Below, one piece after another: positions 8,693-16,060 of a stretch of DNA of 64,000 bases. The first letter of the stretch is position 1, and each line of letters begins with the position of its first letter. Source of the stretch: Murimonas intestini (lineage in GTDB: Bacteria; Bacillota; Clostridia; Lachnospirales; Lachnospiraceae); contig QGGY01000001.1 in assembly GCA_003148945.1 (NCBI GenBank), positions 310,001 through 374,000 of the forward strand. Reading direction: 5' to 3'. A model generated the notes under the pieces. That model worked only from the letters and a program-made list of their open reading frames with translations. It was not told the origin of the DNA and did not search any database. Both the position numbers and the translations under genes were made by a program.

Positions 8693-10558
8693 ATGTGCAA
8701 TACCATGACCGTGAAGGAAGCCGCAATGCTGTGGGGGATCACAGAACGTAGAGTAACAGTCCTATGCAAAGCGGGGCGGATAAAGGGGGCTCATAAGAAT
8801 GGCCGCAGTTGGGTGATTCCTACAGATGCCGAAAAACCTGCAGACAGCCGGATTAAGACTGGCGTATATAGAAAAAGCAAAATGCCATCTAACCTGCCGC
8901 TACCGGTTGGAATTTCGGATTACCGGTTAGCTTCATCGGAATACTATTATGTTGATAAGACTATGATGATCAAGGATTTTTTGGACGAGCGGCCAATGGT
9001 CTCTTTGTTTACCCGTCCGCGTCGTTTTGGAAAGACTTTGAATATGGATATGTTTCGTACCTTTTTTGAAAAGACGGACGAAGATACTTCAGTTTATTTC
9101 ACAGACAAAAAGATTTGGCAATGTGGAAAAAAATACCGCGACTATCAGGGGAAATATCCAGTGATTTTTATCACCTTTAAGGATGTAAAACGGGAAACCT
9201 GGGAGGAAACCTATGATCAAATCTACAAGATTCTGAGGCAGGAGTTTGAACGCCACAGTGAGCTATTAGAAAGCGAACAGTGCAGCAAATATGAGAAAAC
9301 ATATTTTAAAGCTATTATGGAGGGGAATGCGGACAGCACGGACATGATGATGGCCCTGCAAAGACTCTCTCAAATGCTGGACGAGTATTATGGGATACCG
9401 CCGATTATTATTATCGATGAATATGATACGCTGATCCAGCAGGGGCATATGAGAGGCTTTTACGATGACGTGATTCTCTTTATGCGCAACCTGTTTTCAG
9501 GCGGTTTGAAGGATAACCGACATCTTTCATATGGTTTTTTAACTGGTATTCTTCGTGTCGCAAAAGAAAGTATTTTCAGCGGGTTAAATAATCTTGCAGT
9601 CAATTCAATTTTGGATAGTCGATATAGCGAATATTTTGGCTTTACTCCGGCAGAGGTACAAGCGATTGCCCGCTATTATCATGCAGAAGAGAAGTATGGG
9701 GAAATCTGTACATGGTACGACGGGTATCGGTTTGGAGATTCGGAAATATTCAACCCGTGGTCTGTTATTAATTATTTTAGAAATCATTGTCAGCCCAAAG
9801 CCTTTTGGCAGTCAACCGGCAGCAACGAGATTATCGGCGAAGTCCTGGCAAATGCAGGAGAAGATATCTATAAACGCCTTAATGCTTTATTACAGGGAGA
9901 GTCTTTTCTAACGTATATTGACACCGGCGTTATTTATCCGCAGATTCGAAACAACCCTTCCTCTGTGTACAGCTTTCTTTTGGTTGCCGGATATTTGAAA
10001 GTTGTAAAGGTAGAGCCTGCTTTTAGCGGCGATTATATGTGTGAGGTGGCATTGCCTAACCAGGAGATTGCGTTTGTCTATAACAAAGAGATCCTGCAGA
10101 AATTAACGGATATCATTCCCCAGGCTACTGCGATATCAATTCAAGAAGCGTTGTTTTCCAATGATGTACAGCGGCTGCAAAAGGAGATGCACAAGCTTCT
10201 ACTTCAATCGGTAAGCTGCTACGATACTGCCGGAGAAAACTTTTACCATGGATTTGTTCTGGGTCTCTGCGCTATGATGGATAACCGCTACTTCATCAGC
10301 TCGAATGGGGAGTCGGGCGAAGGCCGATACGATATTCAATTATTGCCTAAGTCGGAAAAGATGCCTGGCATTTTGATTGAGCTTAAGGCTGTTAAGAATT
10401 TTTCTGGTGATAAATTAAAGCAACTCTCAGAAACGGCTTTGGCGCAGATTGAGGATCGTAAGTACAATACTGATATGTCTGCCAAGGGTATTAAGACGAT
10501 TTTCAAGTACGGAGTTGCCTTCAGTGGGAAACAAGTTGAGATTACGGCAGCTTCCTAA
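8693..10558 (+). CDS. HTH-AAA ATPase-like-PD-(D/E)XK nuclease-type protein
   Basis: The 621-residue protein joins three parts. Residues 1-60 form an excisionase/MerR-type helix-turn-helix (TVKEAAMLWGITERRVTVL, then RIKGAHKNGRSWVIP). Residues about 70-350 are an AAA-ATPase_like domain (YYYVDKTMMIKDFL, RPRRFGKTLNMDMF as the Walker A-like loop, PIIIIDEYDTLIQ as Walker B). The C-terminus has a PDDEXK_9 nuclease-like fold (NRYFISSNGESGEGRYDIQ, PGILIELKAVK). This family is common and multicopy in gut Bacillota and Bacteroidota. Its role is not established, and defence or mobile-element functions have been suggested. Most relatives lack the N-terminal DNA-binding part, which makes self-regulation plausible. 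It stands alone at the edge of the accessory region. Confidence 0.85.
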   Translation: MCNTMTVKEAAMLWGITERRVTVLCKAGRIKGAHKNGRSWVIPTDAEKPADSRIKTGVYRKSKMPSNLPLPVGISDYRLASSEYYYVDKTMMIKDFLDERPMVSLFTRPRRFGKTLNMDMFRTFFEKTDEDTSVYFTDKKIWQCGKKYRDYQGKYPVIFITFKDVKRETWEETYDQIYKILRQEFERHSELLESEQCSKYEKTYFKAIMEGNADSTDMMMALQRLSQMLDEYYGIPPIIIIDEYDTLIQQGHMRGFYDDVILFMRNLFSGGLKDNRHLSYGFLTGILRVAKESIFSGLNNLAVNSILDSRYSEYFGFTPAEVQAIARYYHAEEKYGEICTWYDGYRFGDSEIFNPWSVINYFRNHCQPKAFWQSTGSNEIIGEVLANAGEDIYKRLNALLQGESFLTYIDTGVIYPQIRNNPSSVYSFLLVAGYLKVVKVEPAFSGDYMCEVALPNQEIAFVYNKEILQKLTDIIPQATAISIQEALFSNDVQRLQKEMHKLLLQSVSCYDTAGENFYHGFVLGLCAMMDNRYFISSNGESGEGRYDIQLLPKSEKMPGILIELKAVKNFSGDKLKQLSETALAQIEDRKYNTDMSAKGIKTIFKYGVAFSGKQVEITAAS

Positions 10559-10626
10559 TAAAAAAGCTGAGAAAACTGAACCTGTATAACATTGATATCG
10601 AATGATAATTTAGTCGGGAAATTTGT

Positions 10627-10854
10627 TTCGCTTACGAAGCAGTTGCGGAAGAATCAAAAGAGCCTATTTATATAACAAAAAACAGAGAAGGTGATATGGT
10701 TCTAATGAGTATTGAAGCTTATGAAAAACGGGAACAGATCCTGGAACTTCGGGGACGTGTTTTGTAGGCAGAGCAGGAACGTCTGAATGGAGAAAAAACA
10801 ATGAACGTAGGAGAGGCAAGAAAAGCGCTAAAGGAACGGTTAAGTGAAATATAA
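10627..10854 (+). pseudogene. Decayed Phd/YefM-type antitoxin
   Basis: Translation from 10627 gives an antitoxin-like stretch (EPIYITKNREGDMVLMSIEA, then YEKREQILEL). It is interrupted by an in-frame TAG at 10765-10767, after which the same frame continues with AEQERLNGEKTMNVGEAR to a stop at 10852. The region up to the TAG matches the beta-strand and helix of Phd/YefM antitoxins. No intact N-terminal start is visible upstream. A RelE-like fragment overlaps the end, in the usual antitoxin-toxin order. The pair is a relic. Confidence 0.7.
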
Positions 10855-10933
10855 GGTTGAAATCCTCCCATCTGCCTGGGAGGATTTCCAGATTCTGGTT
10901 CAAAAACACCAGATAAGTGCGAAGAAAAGCTGA
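10844..10933 (+). pseudogene. Truncated RelE/ParE-type toxin remnant
   Basis: GTG at 10844 overlaps the antitoxin stop and opens a 29-codon frame with YKVEILPSAWEDFQILVQ, the typical N-terminus of RelE/ParE toxins, which are normally 90-100 residues. It ends at TGA 10931 and the rest of the toxin is absent. This supports a decayed toxin-antitoxin module. Confidence 0.65.
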
Positions 10934-10996
10934 TTTATTAAGGATATACCTTTTTTCAAGTTCAGAGGATGATTGTTTACGATTCAAAGCGGTTGA

Positions 10997-11025
10997 TTGC
11001 TAGTGCTGCTGTATTGTGGTAAGAT
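10997..11025 (+). promoter_or_regulatory. Possible promoter of the alpha/beta hydrolase gene
   Basis: TTGCTA at 10997-11002 and TAAGAT at 11020-11025 have exact 17-bp spacing and lie about 80 bp ahead of the start codon. Both boxes match consensus only partly. Confidence 0.35.
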
Positions 11026-11105
11026 GAATAAAGATAAAGATCAGAACCTACAATTAATATACAGGAAAAGAATAAGTTCTGGTATGACCAGGAATGGAGG
11101 AAAGA

Positions 11106-11963
11106 ATGCAGGCACCAGGGAAAATTGTTAAAGTAAATGATACATATATGCATGTTTATCACATACCCCAACAGACAGCAGATCATAAAAATACAATTGT
11201 ATTTTTATCAGGTTCTGGTACAGAATGTCCAACTTATGATTTTAAACCGTTGTGGCACCTCCTGGCAGGGAGAATCAATATGGTGGTAGTCGAACGTCCC
11301 GGATATGGGTGGAGCGGACAAACCGGACTTTCCAGAGATATTGATACTATTTTGGAAGAAACGCGGAAAGCATTAAAAAAAGCGGATATCACGGGACCGT
11401 TTATTCCAGCCGCTCATTCAATGTCTGGTTTGGAGGTTATATATTGGACACAAAAATATCCAGACGAAATCAAGTCCATTATAGGACTTGATATGGCAGT
11501 ACCTGAGGCTTATCGTTCGTTAGAGACTCCGTTATTTCTTTCCCCAATGGTGTGGATTGCACACTTATTGCGCAGACCCGCTGCTAGAGTTATGACAAAA
11601 AGCCATCCAGTAGTGAAGAATAATCTCCTTAACAAAAAGCAGCAGGCAGAAATGTATAGGATTACCTCGAAGCAGCTGCTTAGTAGAAATATGGTTGATG
11701 AAATTTATTTTATAAAAAGAAATGCTCTTAAAGTAGGAGAGGGTAAATCCCCGTCTCTGCCAGTGCTCTGTTTTCTATCCTATGACAAAGAAAACCTGAA
11801 GCAGATCCCTACGTGGGGAAAGATCCACCAAGAGTATTTTTCGACAAACGAGCATGTAAAATTTATTAATCTGCCATGTGGTCACTATGTACATAGAGAA
11901 GAGCCGGAAATGATAGCAGAGTCAATTACTCATTTTCTGAGTCTGCATGGTATGTTATGCTGA
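11106..11963 (+). CDS. Alpha/beta hydrolase
   Basis: The 285-residue alpha/beta-hydrolase-fold protein shows the oxyanion-hole region FLSGSGTECPTYDFKP, a VVERPGYGWSG strand-turn, the nucleophile elbow AAHSMSGLEV (Ser in HSMSG) and a late histidine in LPCGHYVHREEPEM. The substrate is unknown. An upstream in-frame ATG at 11094 exists, but GGAGG at 11096-11100 sits five bases before ATG 11106, so 11106 is the likelier start. The gene is a single unit at the beginning of the AT-rich accessory segment. It has no signal peptide, so it is probably cytoplasmic. Confidence 0.85.
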   Translation: MQAPGKIVKVNDTYMHVYHIPQQTADHKNTIVFLSGSGTECPTYDFKPLWHLLAGRINMVVVERPGYGWSGQTGLSRDIDTILEETRKALKKADITGPFIPAAHSMSGLEVIYWTQKYPDEIKSIIGLDMAVPEAYRSLETPLFLSPMVWIAHLLRRPAARVMTKSHPVVKNNLLNKKQQAEMYRITSKQLLSRNMVDEIYFIKRNALKVGEGKSPSLPVLCFLSYDKENLKQIPTWGKIHQEYFSTNEHVKFINLPCGHYVHREEPEMIAESITHFLSLHGMLC

Positions 11964-12087
11964 TTTATTTCAGAGCCGGCAGATACAATAAATAAAAAAG
12001 TGGTTGTAGATAATTTATGTTAGCTCCGATTGGCGGATTGAAAGAGTGTTGTATCACCCATGTAAAGAAAGAGATAAAACAAGATAT

Positions 12088-12142
12088 TCAATCTATCATC
12101 GTTCCCGAATTTACAGGGATCGATAGTATAATGATAGATTGA
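12088..12142. repeat. Long inverted repeat / stem-loop
   Basis: TCAATCTATCAT at 12088-12099 is perfectly complementary to ATGATAGATTGA at 12131-12142. The 31-nt loop contains a further imperfect pair (CGTTCCC and GGGATCG). It lies in the 259-bp gap before the YdeI gene and could be a MITE remnant or an RNA hairpin. There is no T run, so it is not a standard terminator. Confidence 0.6.
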
Positions 12143-12222
12143 TAAATACCCGTTTAGTCAGTAGAAAAATTAGTAATTGCACGCTTATGGCGAGCAAAGC
12201 AAACGATAAGGAGGGATATATC

Positions 12223-12786
12223 ATAAGCGAAACAATGAAATTTGACAATAGAAAAGAATTTCGTGAATGGCTCAGTGAACATTGTCTTATAAATGATGGT
12301 ATTTGGCTTTTGTTTGGTAAAGCTGGTGGGCCAAAAACTATAAAAGCAGGAGAGGCCCTGGAAGAAGCTCTCTGTTTTGGCTGGATTGATGGACAGATGG
12401 AAAAGATTGATGATAAGACATACAAGAAGTATTTTTCTCTGCGCAGAAAGAACAGCAAATGGTCTGAGAAGAACAAGGCGCTGGTGAAAAAGCTTGAGGA
12501 ACAAGGGCTTATGACTGACTTTGGCAGGAAGAAGATAGATGAGGCCAAGAAGAACGGTCAGTGGGATGCTTCAAATCCTCTGGCAATCATTACAGAGGAA
12601 CAGATTGCCTGCCTGTCTGCATTGTTGGAAGGGCACGAACCCGCTCACACAAATTTTCAAGCGATGTCTCCATCCGTAAAGAAGACTTATACACGGGCAT
12701 ATTTTGACGCAAAGACAGATGCCGGACGGGAAAAGCGAATTGTCTGGATGGTGGACAGGCTCAATAAAAATCTAAAACCAATGTAA
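12223..12786 (+). CDS. YdeI/OmpD-associated (OmdA) family protein
   Basis: The protein carries the YdeI/OmdA signature: FDNRKEFREWLSEH, GIWLLFGKAGGPKTI, EEALCFGWIDGQME and KYFSLRRKNSKWSEKN, then a helical tail with FQAMSPSVKKTYTRAYFDAK. The family is sometimes annotated as bacteriocin-protection protein, and its biochemical role is uncertain. The start is unusual. The only good ribosome site, GGAGG at 12210-12214, is followed eight bases later by an in-frame ATA (12223), giving an MSETMKF-like beginning. The nearest ATG inside the frame is 12235, 20 bases from the site, and the upstream ATGs at 12139 and 12187 lack a ribosome site. Either ATA is used, initiation is weak at 12235, or the start codon is mutated. 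Confidence 0.8.
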   Translation: MSETMKFDNRKEFREWLSEHCLINDGIWLLFGKAGGPKTIKAGEALEEALCFGWIDGQMEKIDDKTYKKYFSLRRKNSKWSEKNKALVKKLEEQGLMTDFGRKKIDEAKKNGQWDASNPLAIITEEQIACLSALLEGHEPAHTNFQAMSPSVKKTYTRAYFDAKTDAGREKRIVWMVDRLNKNLKPM

Positions 12787-12889
12787 TCAGTTTTAAAAGA
12801 GTCCTATTATGGAAAGAGGTGCCGCAGTATAATCTGCATGCAAACGTCCAGCTTGTCTGGAAAATTTGAAGTTGAGGAGAAAATAAAAT

Positions 12890-13285
12890 ATGTGGATATG
12901 CCCCAAATGTGGAAGGGAGTTTAAAAGAACAAATCAGGGACATTATTGCGGAAAAACACCTGAAACAGTATTAGAATATATAGATTCGCAACCATTAGAT
13001 ATACATTCCCATTTAAAAGAAATGATGATTACATTGCAAAATAGTGTTCCATGTATAAGTGAACGTATATTATGGAGTATGCCGTATTATGAAAAAGAAG
13101 GAAAATCTGTCTCCTTTTCTGCTTGTAAAAAACATATTAGTTTTTATGTAGGGATTGAAGCTATTGGAGAATTTGCATCCGAGTTAAATGAATTTGTCAC
13201 AAAGAAAAATGCAATCTATTTTCCTTATAATAAAGCATTGCCAACAAAACTGATTACAAATATTGTGAAATGGTGTTTAAGCTGA
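12890..13285 (+). CDS. DUF1801 (YdhG-like) protein with N-terminal zinc ribbon
   Basis: The 131-residue cytoplasmic protein opens with a zinc-knuckle-like MWICPKCGREF and HYCGK, followed by a DUF1801-type domain: LKEMMITLQNSVPCISERIL, WSMPYYEKEGKSVSFSACKK, ISFYVG and the terminal AIYFPYNKALPTKLITNIVK. The family is structurally related to frataxin-like folds, and the name iron chaperone is sometimes used without firm evidence here. The leader shares a 16-bp stretch with that of the GNAT gene 2 kb downstream. A second, broken copy of a related C-terminus lies at 23.5 kb. Confidence 0.75.
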   Translation: MWICPKCGREFKRTNQGHYCGKTPETVLEYIDSQPLDIHSHLKEMMITLQNSVPCISERILWSMPYYEKEGKSVSFSACKKHISFYVGIEAIGEFASELNEFVTKKNAIYFPYNKALPTKLITNIVKWCLS

Positions 13286-13340
13286 TTTGACAACATAGAA
13301 TTTGCAATGAAGGTTATTTATATGATAGGAGGTGTGTGTT

Positions 13341-13583
13341 ATAGCTGACAATGTATTTTGGATTCTTGTTGCCGGAGTTATTATAGGTGCTCTGTTAATT
13401 CATTTTTATGTTTGGAGAAAATATCATTATATATGCTCTAAATGTCACCGTTCTTTTAAACCAAGCTTTTTACGTTCACTGATAGCAGTGAACGCCGCTG
13501 AAGATAGGAAATTGAGGTGTCCGAATTGCAACTCAACAGAGTATATGAAAGCCTTGAAAGATGAGAAGAAACACGCAAAATAA
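13341..13583 (+). CDS. Small single-span membrane protein with zinc ribbon
   Basis: The roughly 80-residue protein has one N-terminal membrane segment (VFWILVAGVIIGALLIHFYV) followed by a cytoplasmic zinc-ribbon-like part with YICSKCHRSF and LRCPNCNS. The function is unknown. The start is odd: GGAGG at 13328-13332 is followed eight bases later by in-frame ATA (13341). The only upstream candidate, GTG at 13332, overlaps the ribosome site itself. This is the same pattern as in the YdeI gene. The stop is 29 bp before the group II intron begins. Confidence 0.6.
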   Translation: MADNVFWILVAGVIIGALLIHFYVWRKYHYICSKCHRSFKPSFLRSLIAVNAAEDRKLRCPNCNSTEYMKALKDEKKHAK

Positions 13584-13612
13584 ACATAATGTGGAATAGA
13601 CAAATTCCAGCT

Positions 13613-14183
13613 GTGCGCCCAGCAAAGGGCAATTAACCTAACAGGTGCAAATCCGGTCTGTTTAAGGTCTAACCAACCAGCAGTAGCGAGTCTTGCGTGG
13701 TAATCAGTAATGATTGTTGCGAAGCGTAGACAGCAAGCTAGTAGGGTTGCAATGCGATTGAGCCTCGAAAAGTTGAATTTCAGAGGGCTGACGCCTTAAC
13801 TGGTGCGGAAAGCAACATCGGCTAACTCGCTATGGTGAGAGTTCGTCGGCACTGCGTGGTCAAAGAGCCAATCATGCTTGACATAGTGGTTAATTGTCAA
13901 CTGAGGAGAGCCTATTGCTTCTTGGAAACAAGTACGCTTCATCAACTAGATGTGTATGACAACAATGACCTGCCAGCAAAAGAACTGATTGCGAAGCTGT
14001 AGTCAGATGAAAAGCTACACATGGGAAGGGTTTATAGATATGCTGAAAGTGTATCCGCTTGCCAAACCAAAGATATATGTTAGTCTATTCTAAAAGCGAA
14101 TGTTATTATGAGGAGCCGTATGCGTAAAAGCGCATGTACGGATCTGTGAGGGGCTTGCGGCGTGAGCCACTTGTCTACTCGAC
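13613..14183 (+). mobile_element. ORF-less bacterial group II intron
   Basis: The 5' end is GTGCGCCCAG, matching the bacterial group II GUGYG start. Near the 3' end, domain V is recognisable at 14113-14144: GAGCCGTATGCG pairs with CGCATGTACGGATC and carries the AGC triad at its base. A domain VI hairpin and a TCTACTCGAC ending (family rule AY) follow. The 3' limit could be a few bases later, at 14186. The roughly 570-nt element has no reverse transcriptase/maturase frame in domain IV, so movement or efficient splicing would need a maturase from another copy. It lies between two small genes and does not visibly interrupt an intact reading frame. Confidence 0.85.
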
Positions 14184-14224
14184 TATCTGAGTGAAAAATC
14201 AGAAAATTTAAAGGAGGTGCTGAA

Positions 14225-14722
14225 ATGTACGATTTACCTTATGGCTATTGTGGTATTATGTGTGCTTTGTGTAATCGTCATATCGTGAACGGGAATAGTG
14301 CCTGTTCTGGTTGCTCTCAAAATGGTTATTATTCTGAACCATGTAAGATCTCTAAATGTTGTAAGGAAAAGCAAATTCTTCATTGTGCATTATGTAATGA
14401 ATTTCCTTGTGAAAAAGTAAAAAAAATCGGAGACTTCAGTGACCTAAATACTAATGAACATTATACTAAGGCTTGCCAATGTATATTGGAAAACGGATTT
14501 GATATTTGGTATCAAGAATATGAAGAGCGAAAAAATCTTTTAATGATAGCTTTAGAAAAGTACAACAACGGCAGAATGAAGCGATACTTATGTGAATTGT
14601 TTATGCGCGAAGATTTAGTTGATTTACGAGAGGTAATGGAGGTTGCTAATAATGATTTAATCGGCACACCAAAAGAACTTTCCACTCAGTTTAAGTCTAT
14701 AGTAAATAGCATTGTCAAATAG
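14225..14722 (+). CDS. DUF3795 cysteine-rich protein
   Basis: The 165-residue protein has the DUF3795 cysteine pattern: YGYCGIMCALCNRHI, CSGCSQNGYY, CKISKCCKEKQILHCALC and NEFPCEKV. These are presumably metal-binding, in the N-terminal 75 residues. A helical C-terminal half of unknown role follows. DUF3795 proteins are common in anaerobes and have no established function. The start has a strong AAGGAGGTG site and lies 39 bp after the group II intron. Confidence 0.85.
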   Translation: MYDLPYGYCGIMCALCNRHIVNGNSACSGCSQNGYYSEPCKISKCCKEKQILHCALCNEFPCEKVKKIGDFSDLNTNEHYTKACQCILENGFDIWYQEYEERKNLLMIALEKYNNGRMKRYLCELFMREDLVDLREVMEVANNDLIGTPKELSTQFKSIVNSIVK

Positions 14723-14841
14723 AGATAAATTGTACGACACCCTAATTGTATTTATTGTGTTTATCTGTAGGGGGAATCTTAGGTATGGTAATGTTTAACC
14801 AAATCGGTTGGATATTCTAAATTTGAAGTTGAGGTGAATAT

Positions 14842-15408
14842 ATGCGGAATGATATTGCTATACGCCCAGAAACACAAAAGGATTATAAAGATATTATTTC
14901 TTTGGTGTTACGTTCTTTCCAAGAAGGAACCAGTTATTCTGATGGAACAGACATTATTGCATTGATTGAAGAAATCAGAGTCTCTAAATATTATATTCCA
15001 GAATTATCTTTTGTAGCTGAATTAAATGGGAAAATAGTCGGACATTTCTTATTTTCACATTTTCCTTTATCAAGAACACCAAAAGGGGAGCACATAGATA
15101 GCAAATCTATTGTAATGTTAGCTCCAGTTTCTGTGCATGCAGATTATTTTCATAAGCATGTTGGTATTACAATGTTAACATTAGGAATTGAAAAAGTAAA
15201 AGAATTGGGCTTCAAGGGAATTACCGTGGAGGGAGATTTTCACTTTTATAATCGTATAGGATTCAAGACATCATCACAGTATAAAATATATCCTACAAGC
15301 GGATATCCAATGAGTGAACCAAGATGTATGATGTGTCAGGAAACATTTGAAGGGTCATTGGAAGGAATACAAGGATATATTGTTTATGATATGTATTGCA
15401 ATGCGTAA
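14842..15408 (+). CDS. GNAT family N-acetyltransferase
   Basis: The 188-residue protein has the GNAT order: N-terminal AIRPETQKDYKDIISLVLRS, a central beta-strand (LSFVAELNGKIVGHFLFSHF), then the acetyl-CoA-binding region (LAPVSVHADYFHKHVGITML, close to the V-x5-Q-x2-GIG pattern). It ends with a strand-turn (FYNRIGFKTSSQYKIYP). The acceptor is unknown. GAGGTG precedes the ATG, and the leader contains AAATTTGAAGTTGAGG, also found ahead of the DUF1801 gene. Confidence 0.88.
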   Translation: MRNDIAIRPETQKDYKDIISLVLRSFQEGTSYSDGTDIIALIEEIRVSKYYIPELSFVAELNGKIVGHFLFSHFPLSRTPKGEHIDSKSIVMLAPVSVHADYFHKHVGITMLTLGIEKVKELGFKGITVEGDFHFYNRIGFKTSSQYKIYPTSGYPMSEPRCMMCQETFEGSLEGIQGYIVYDMYCNA

Positions 15409-15450
15409 ATTCCAGAAACTGAAAAATCTGAACTCTAGGAGGAATACTAT

Positions 15451-15534
15451 ATGTTAGATTTTATTTGTGATTTTTTCGGTGGTATTATGGAACCTCGTAT
15501 TACGAAGATTGTACGAAAATTTCTAAAAAATTAA
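15451..15534 (+). CDS. Candidate 27-residue small protein
   Basis: ATG at 15451 follows TAGGAGG at good spacing and opens a 27-codon frame (MLDFICDFFGGIMEPRITKI, then VRKFLKN). It has a hydrophobic first half and a basic tail, consistent with a tiny amphipathic or membrane-associated peptide. The only support is the strong ribosome site and position. It may instead be the remnant of a longer gene. Confidence 0.35.
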   Translation: MLDFICDFFGGIMEPRITKIVRKFLKN

Positions 15535-15596
15535 AAAAATCTTAGTCTGTCATGTAGGGGAAAGTTAAATTTGCTCAAGAAGAAAGGGGGCTGCTT

Positions 15597-15914
15597 ATGA
15601 CAACTTTTATATGTTTTGTAATTGCTATAGTGATTATATATGTTATGAGAGTATTTACTGGCGGCTTTGACATTACAGAACTTGTATCATTTTTGTTGAT
15701 GATAGTATTACTTGGTTCTCACGTATACTTATCAACAAGGAAAAAAGCAATCTTTGGAATAGTGGTACCAATATTTATTATAGTATCGTTTTATCCTGTA
15801 TACAAAATGATGAACCCTGTAGGCACTACATTTCTTGTACTTGTTGTGTTGTACATGATAGCTTTAGGTAGTTGTATTTATATATGGTATAAGGCAAGGA
15901 AGAACAATAAATAA
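15597..15914 (+). CDS. Small integral membrane protein, unknown
   Basis: The 105-residue product is almost entirely hydrophobic, with three or four membrane segments (TTFICFVIAIVIIYVMRVF, TELVSFLLMIVLLGSHVYL, AIFGIVVPIFIIVSF, LVLVVLYMIALGSCIYIWY) and a basic C-terminus. The ribosome site is AAAGGGGG. I do not recognise a family. It is closed by a terminator 36 bp downstream. Confidence 0.6.
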   Translation: MTTFICFVIAIVIIYVMRVFTGGFDITELVSFLLMIVLLGSHVYLSTRKKAIFGIVVPIFIIVSFYPVYKMMNPVGTTFLVLVVLYMIALGSCIYIWYKARKNNK

Positions 15915-15950
15915 ATCCGAGTTTATCAAATATTTTAATAACTAAGTGAT

Positions 15951-15990
15951 AAGCCATCAGGTTTTTTAATCATCTGATGGCTTGTATTTT
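15951..15990 (+). terminator. Intrinsic terminator
   Basis: AAGCCATCAG at 15951-15960 pairs perfectly with CTGATGGCTT at 15974-15983, followed by a GTATTTT tail. It closes the small membrane protein gene. Confidence 0.75.
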
Positions 15991-16002
15991 AACTATAATC
16001 TG

Positions 16003-16033
16003 AGCATTACCGCTAAATGGTAGTGCTTTTTTT
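16003..16033 (+). terminator. Second intrinsic terminator just before the YodL-type gene
   Basis: AGCATTACC at 16003-16011 pairs with GGTAGTGCT at 16019-16027 (one G-U), with a 7-nt loop and a seven-T run. It lies only 27 bp before the next start codon, so it either insulates or attenuates that gene. Confidence 0.75.
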
Positions 16034-16060
16034 GGGCAAAAATGGAGAGGAGACAGATTT

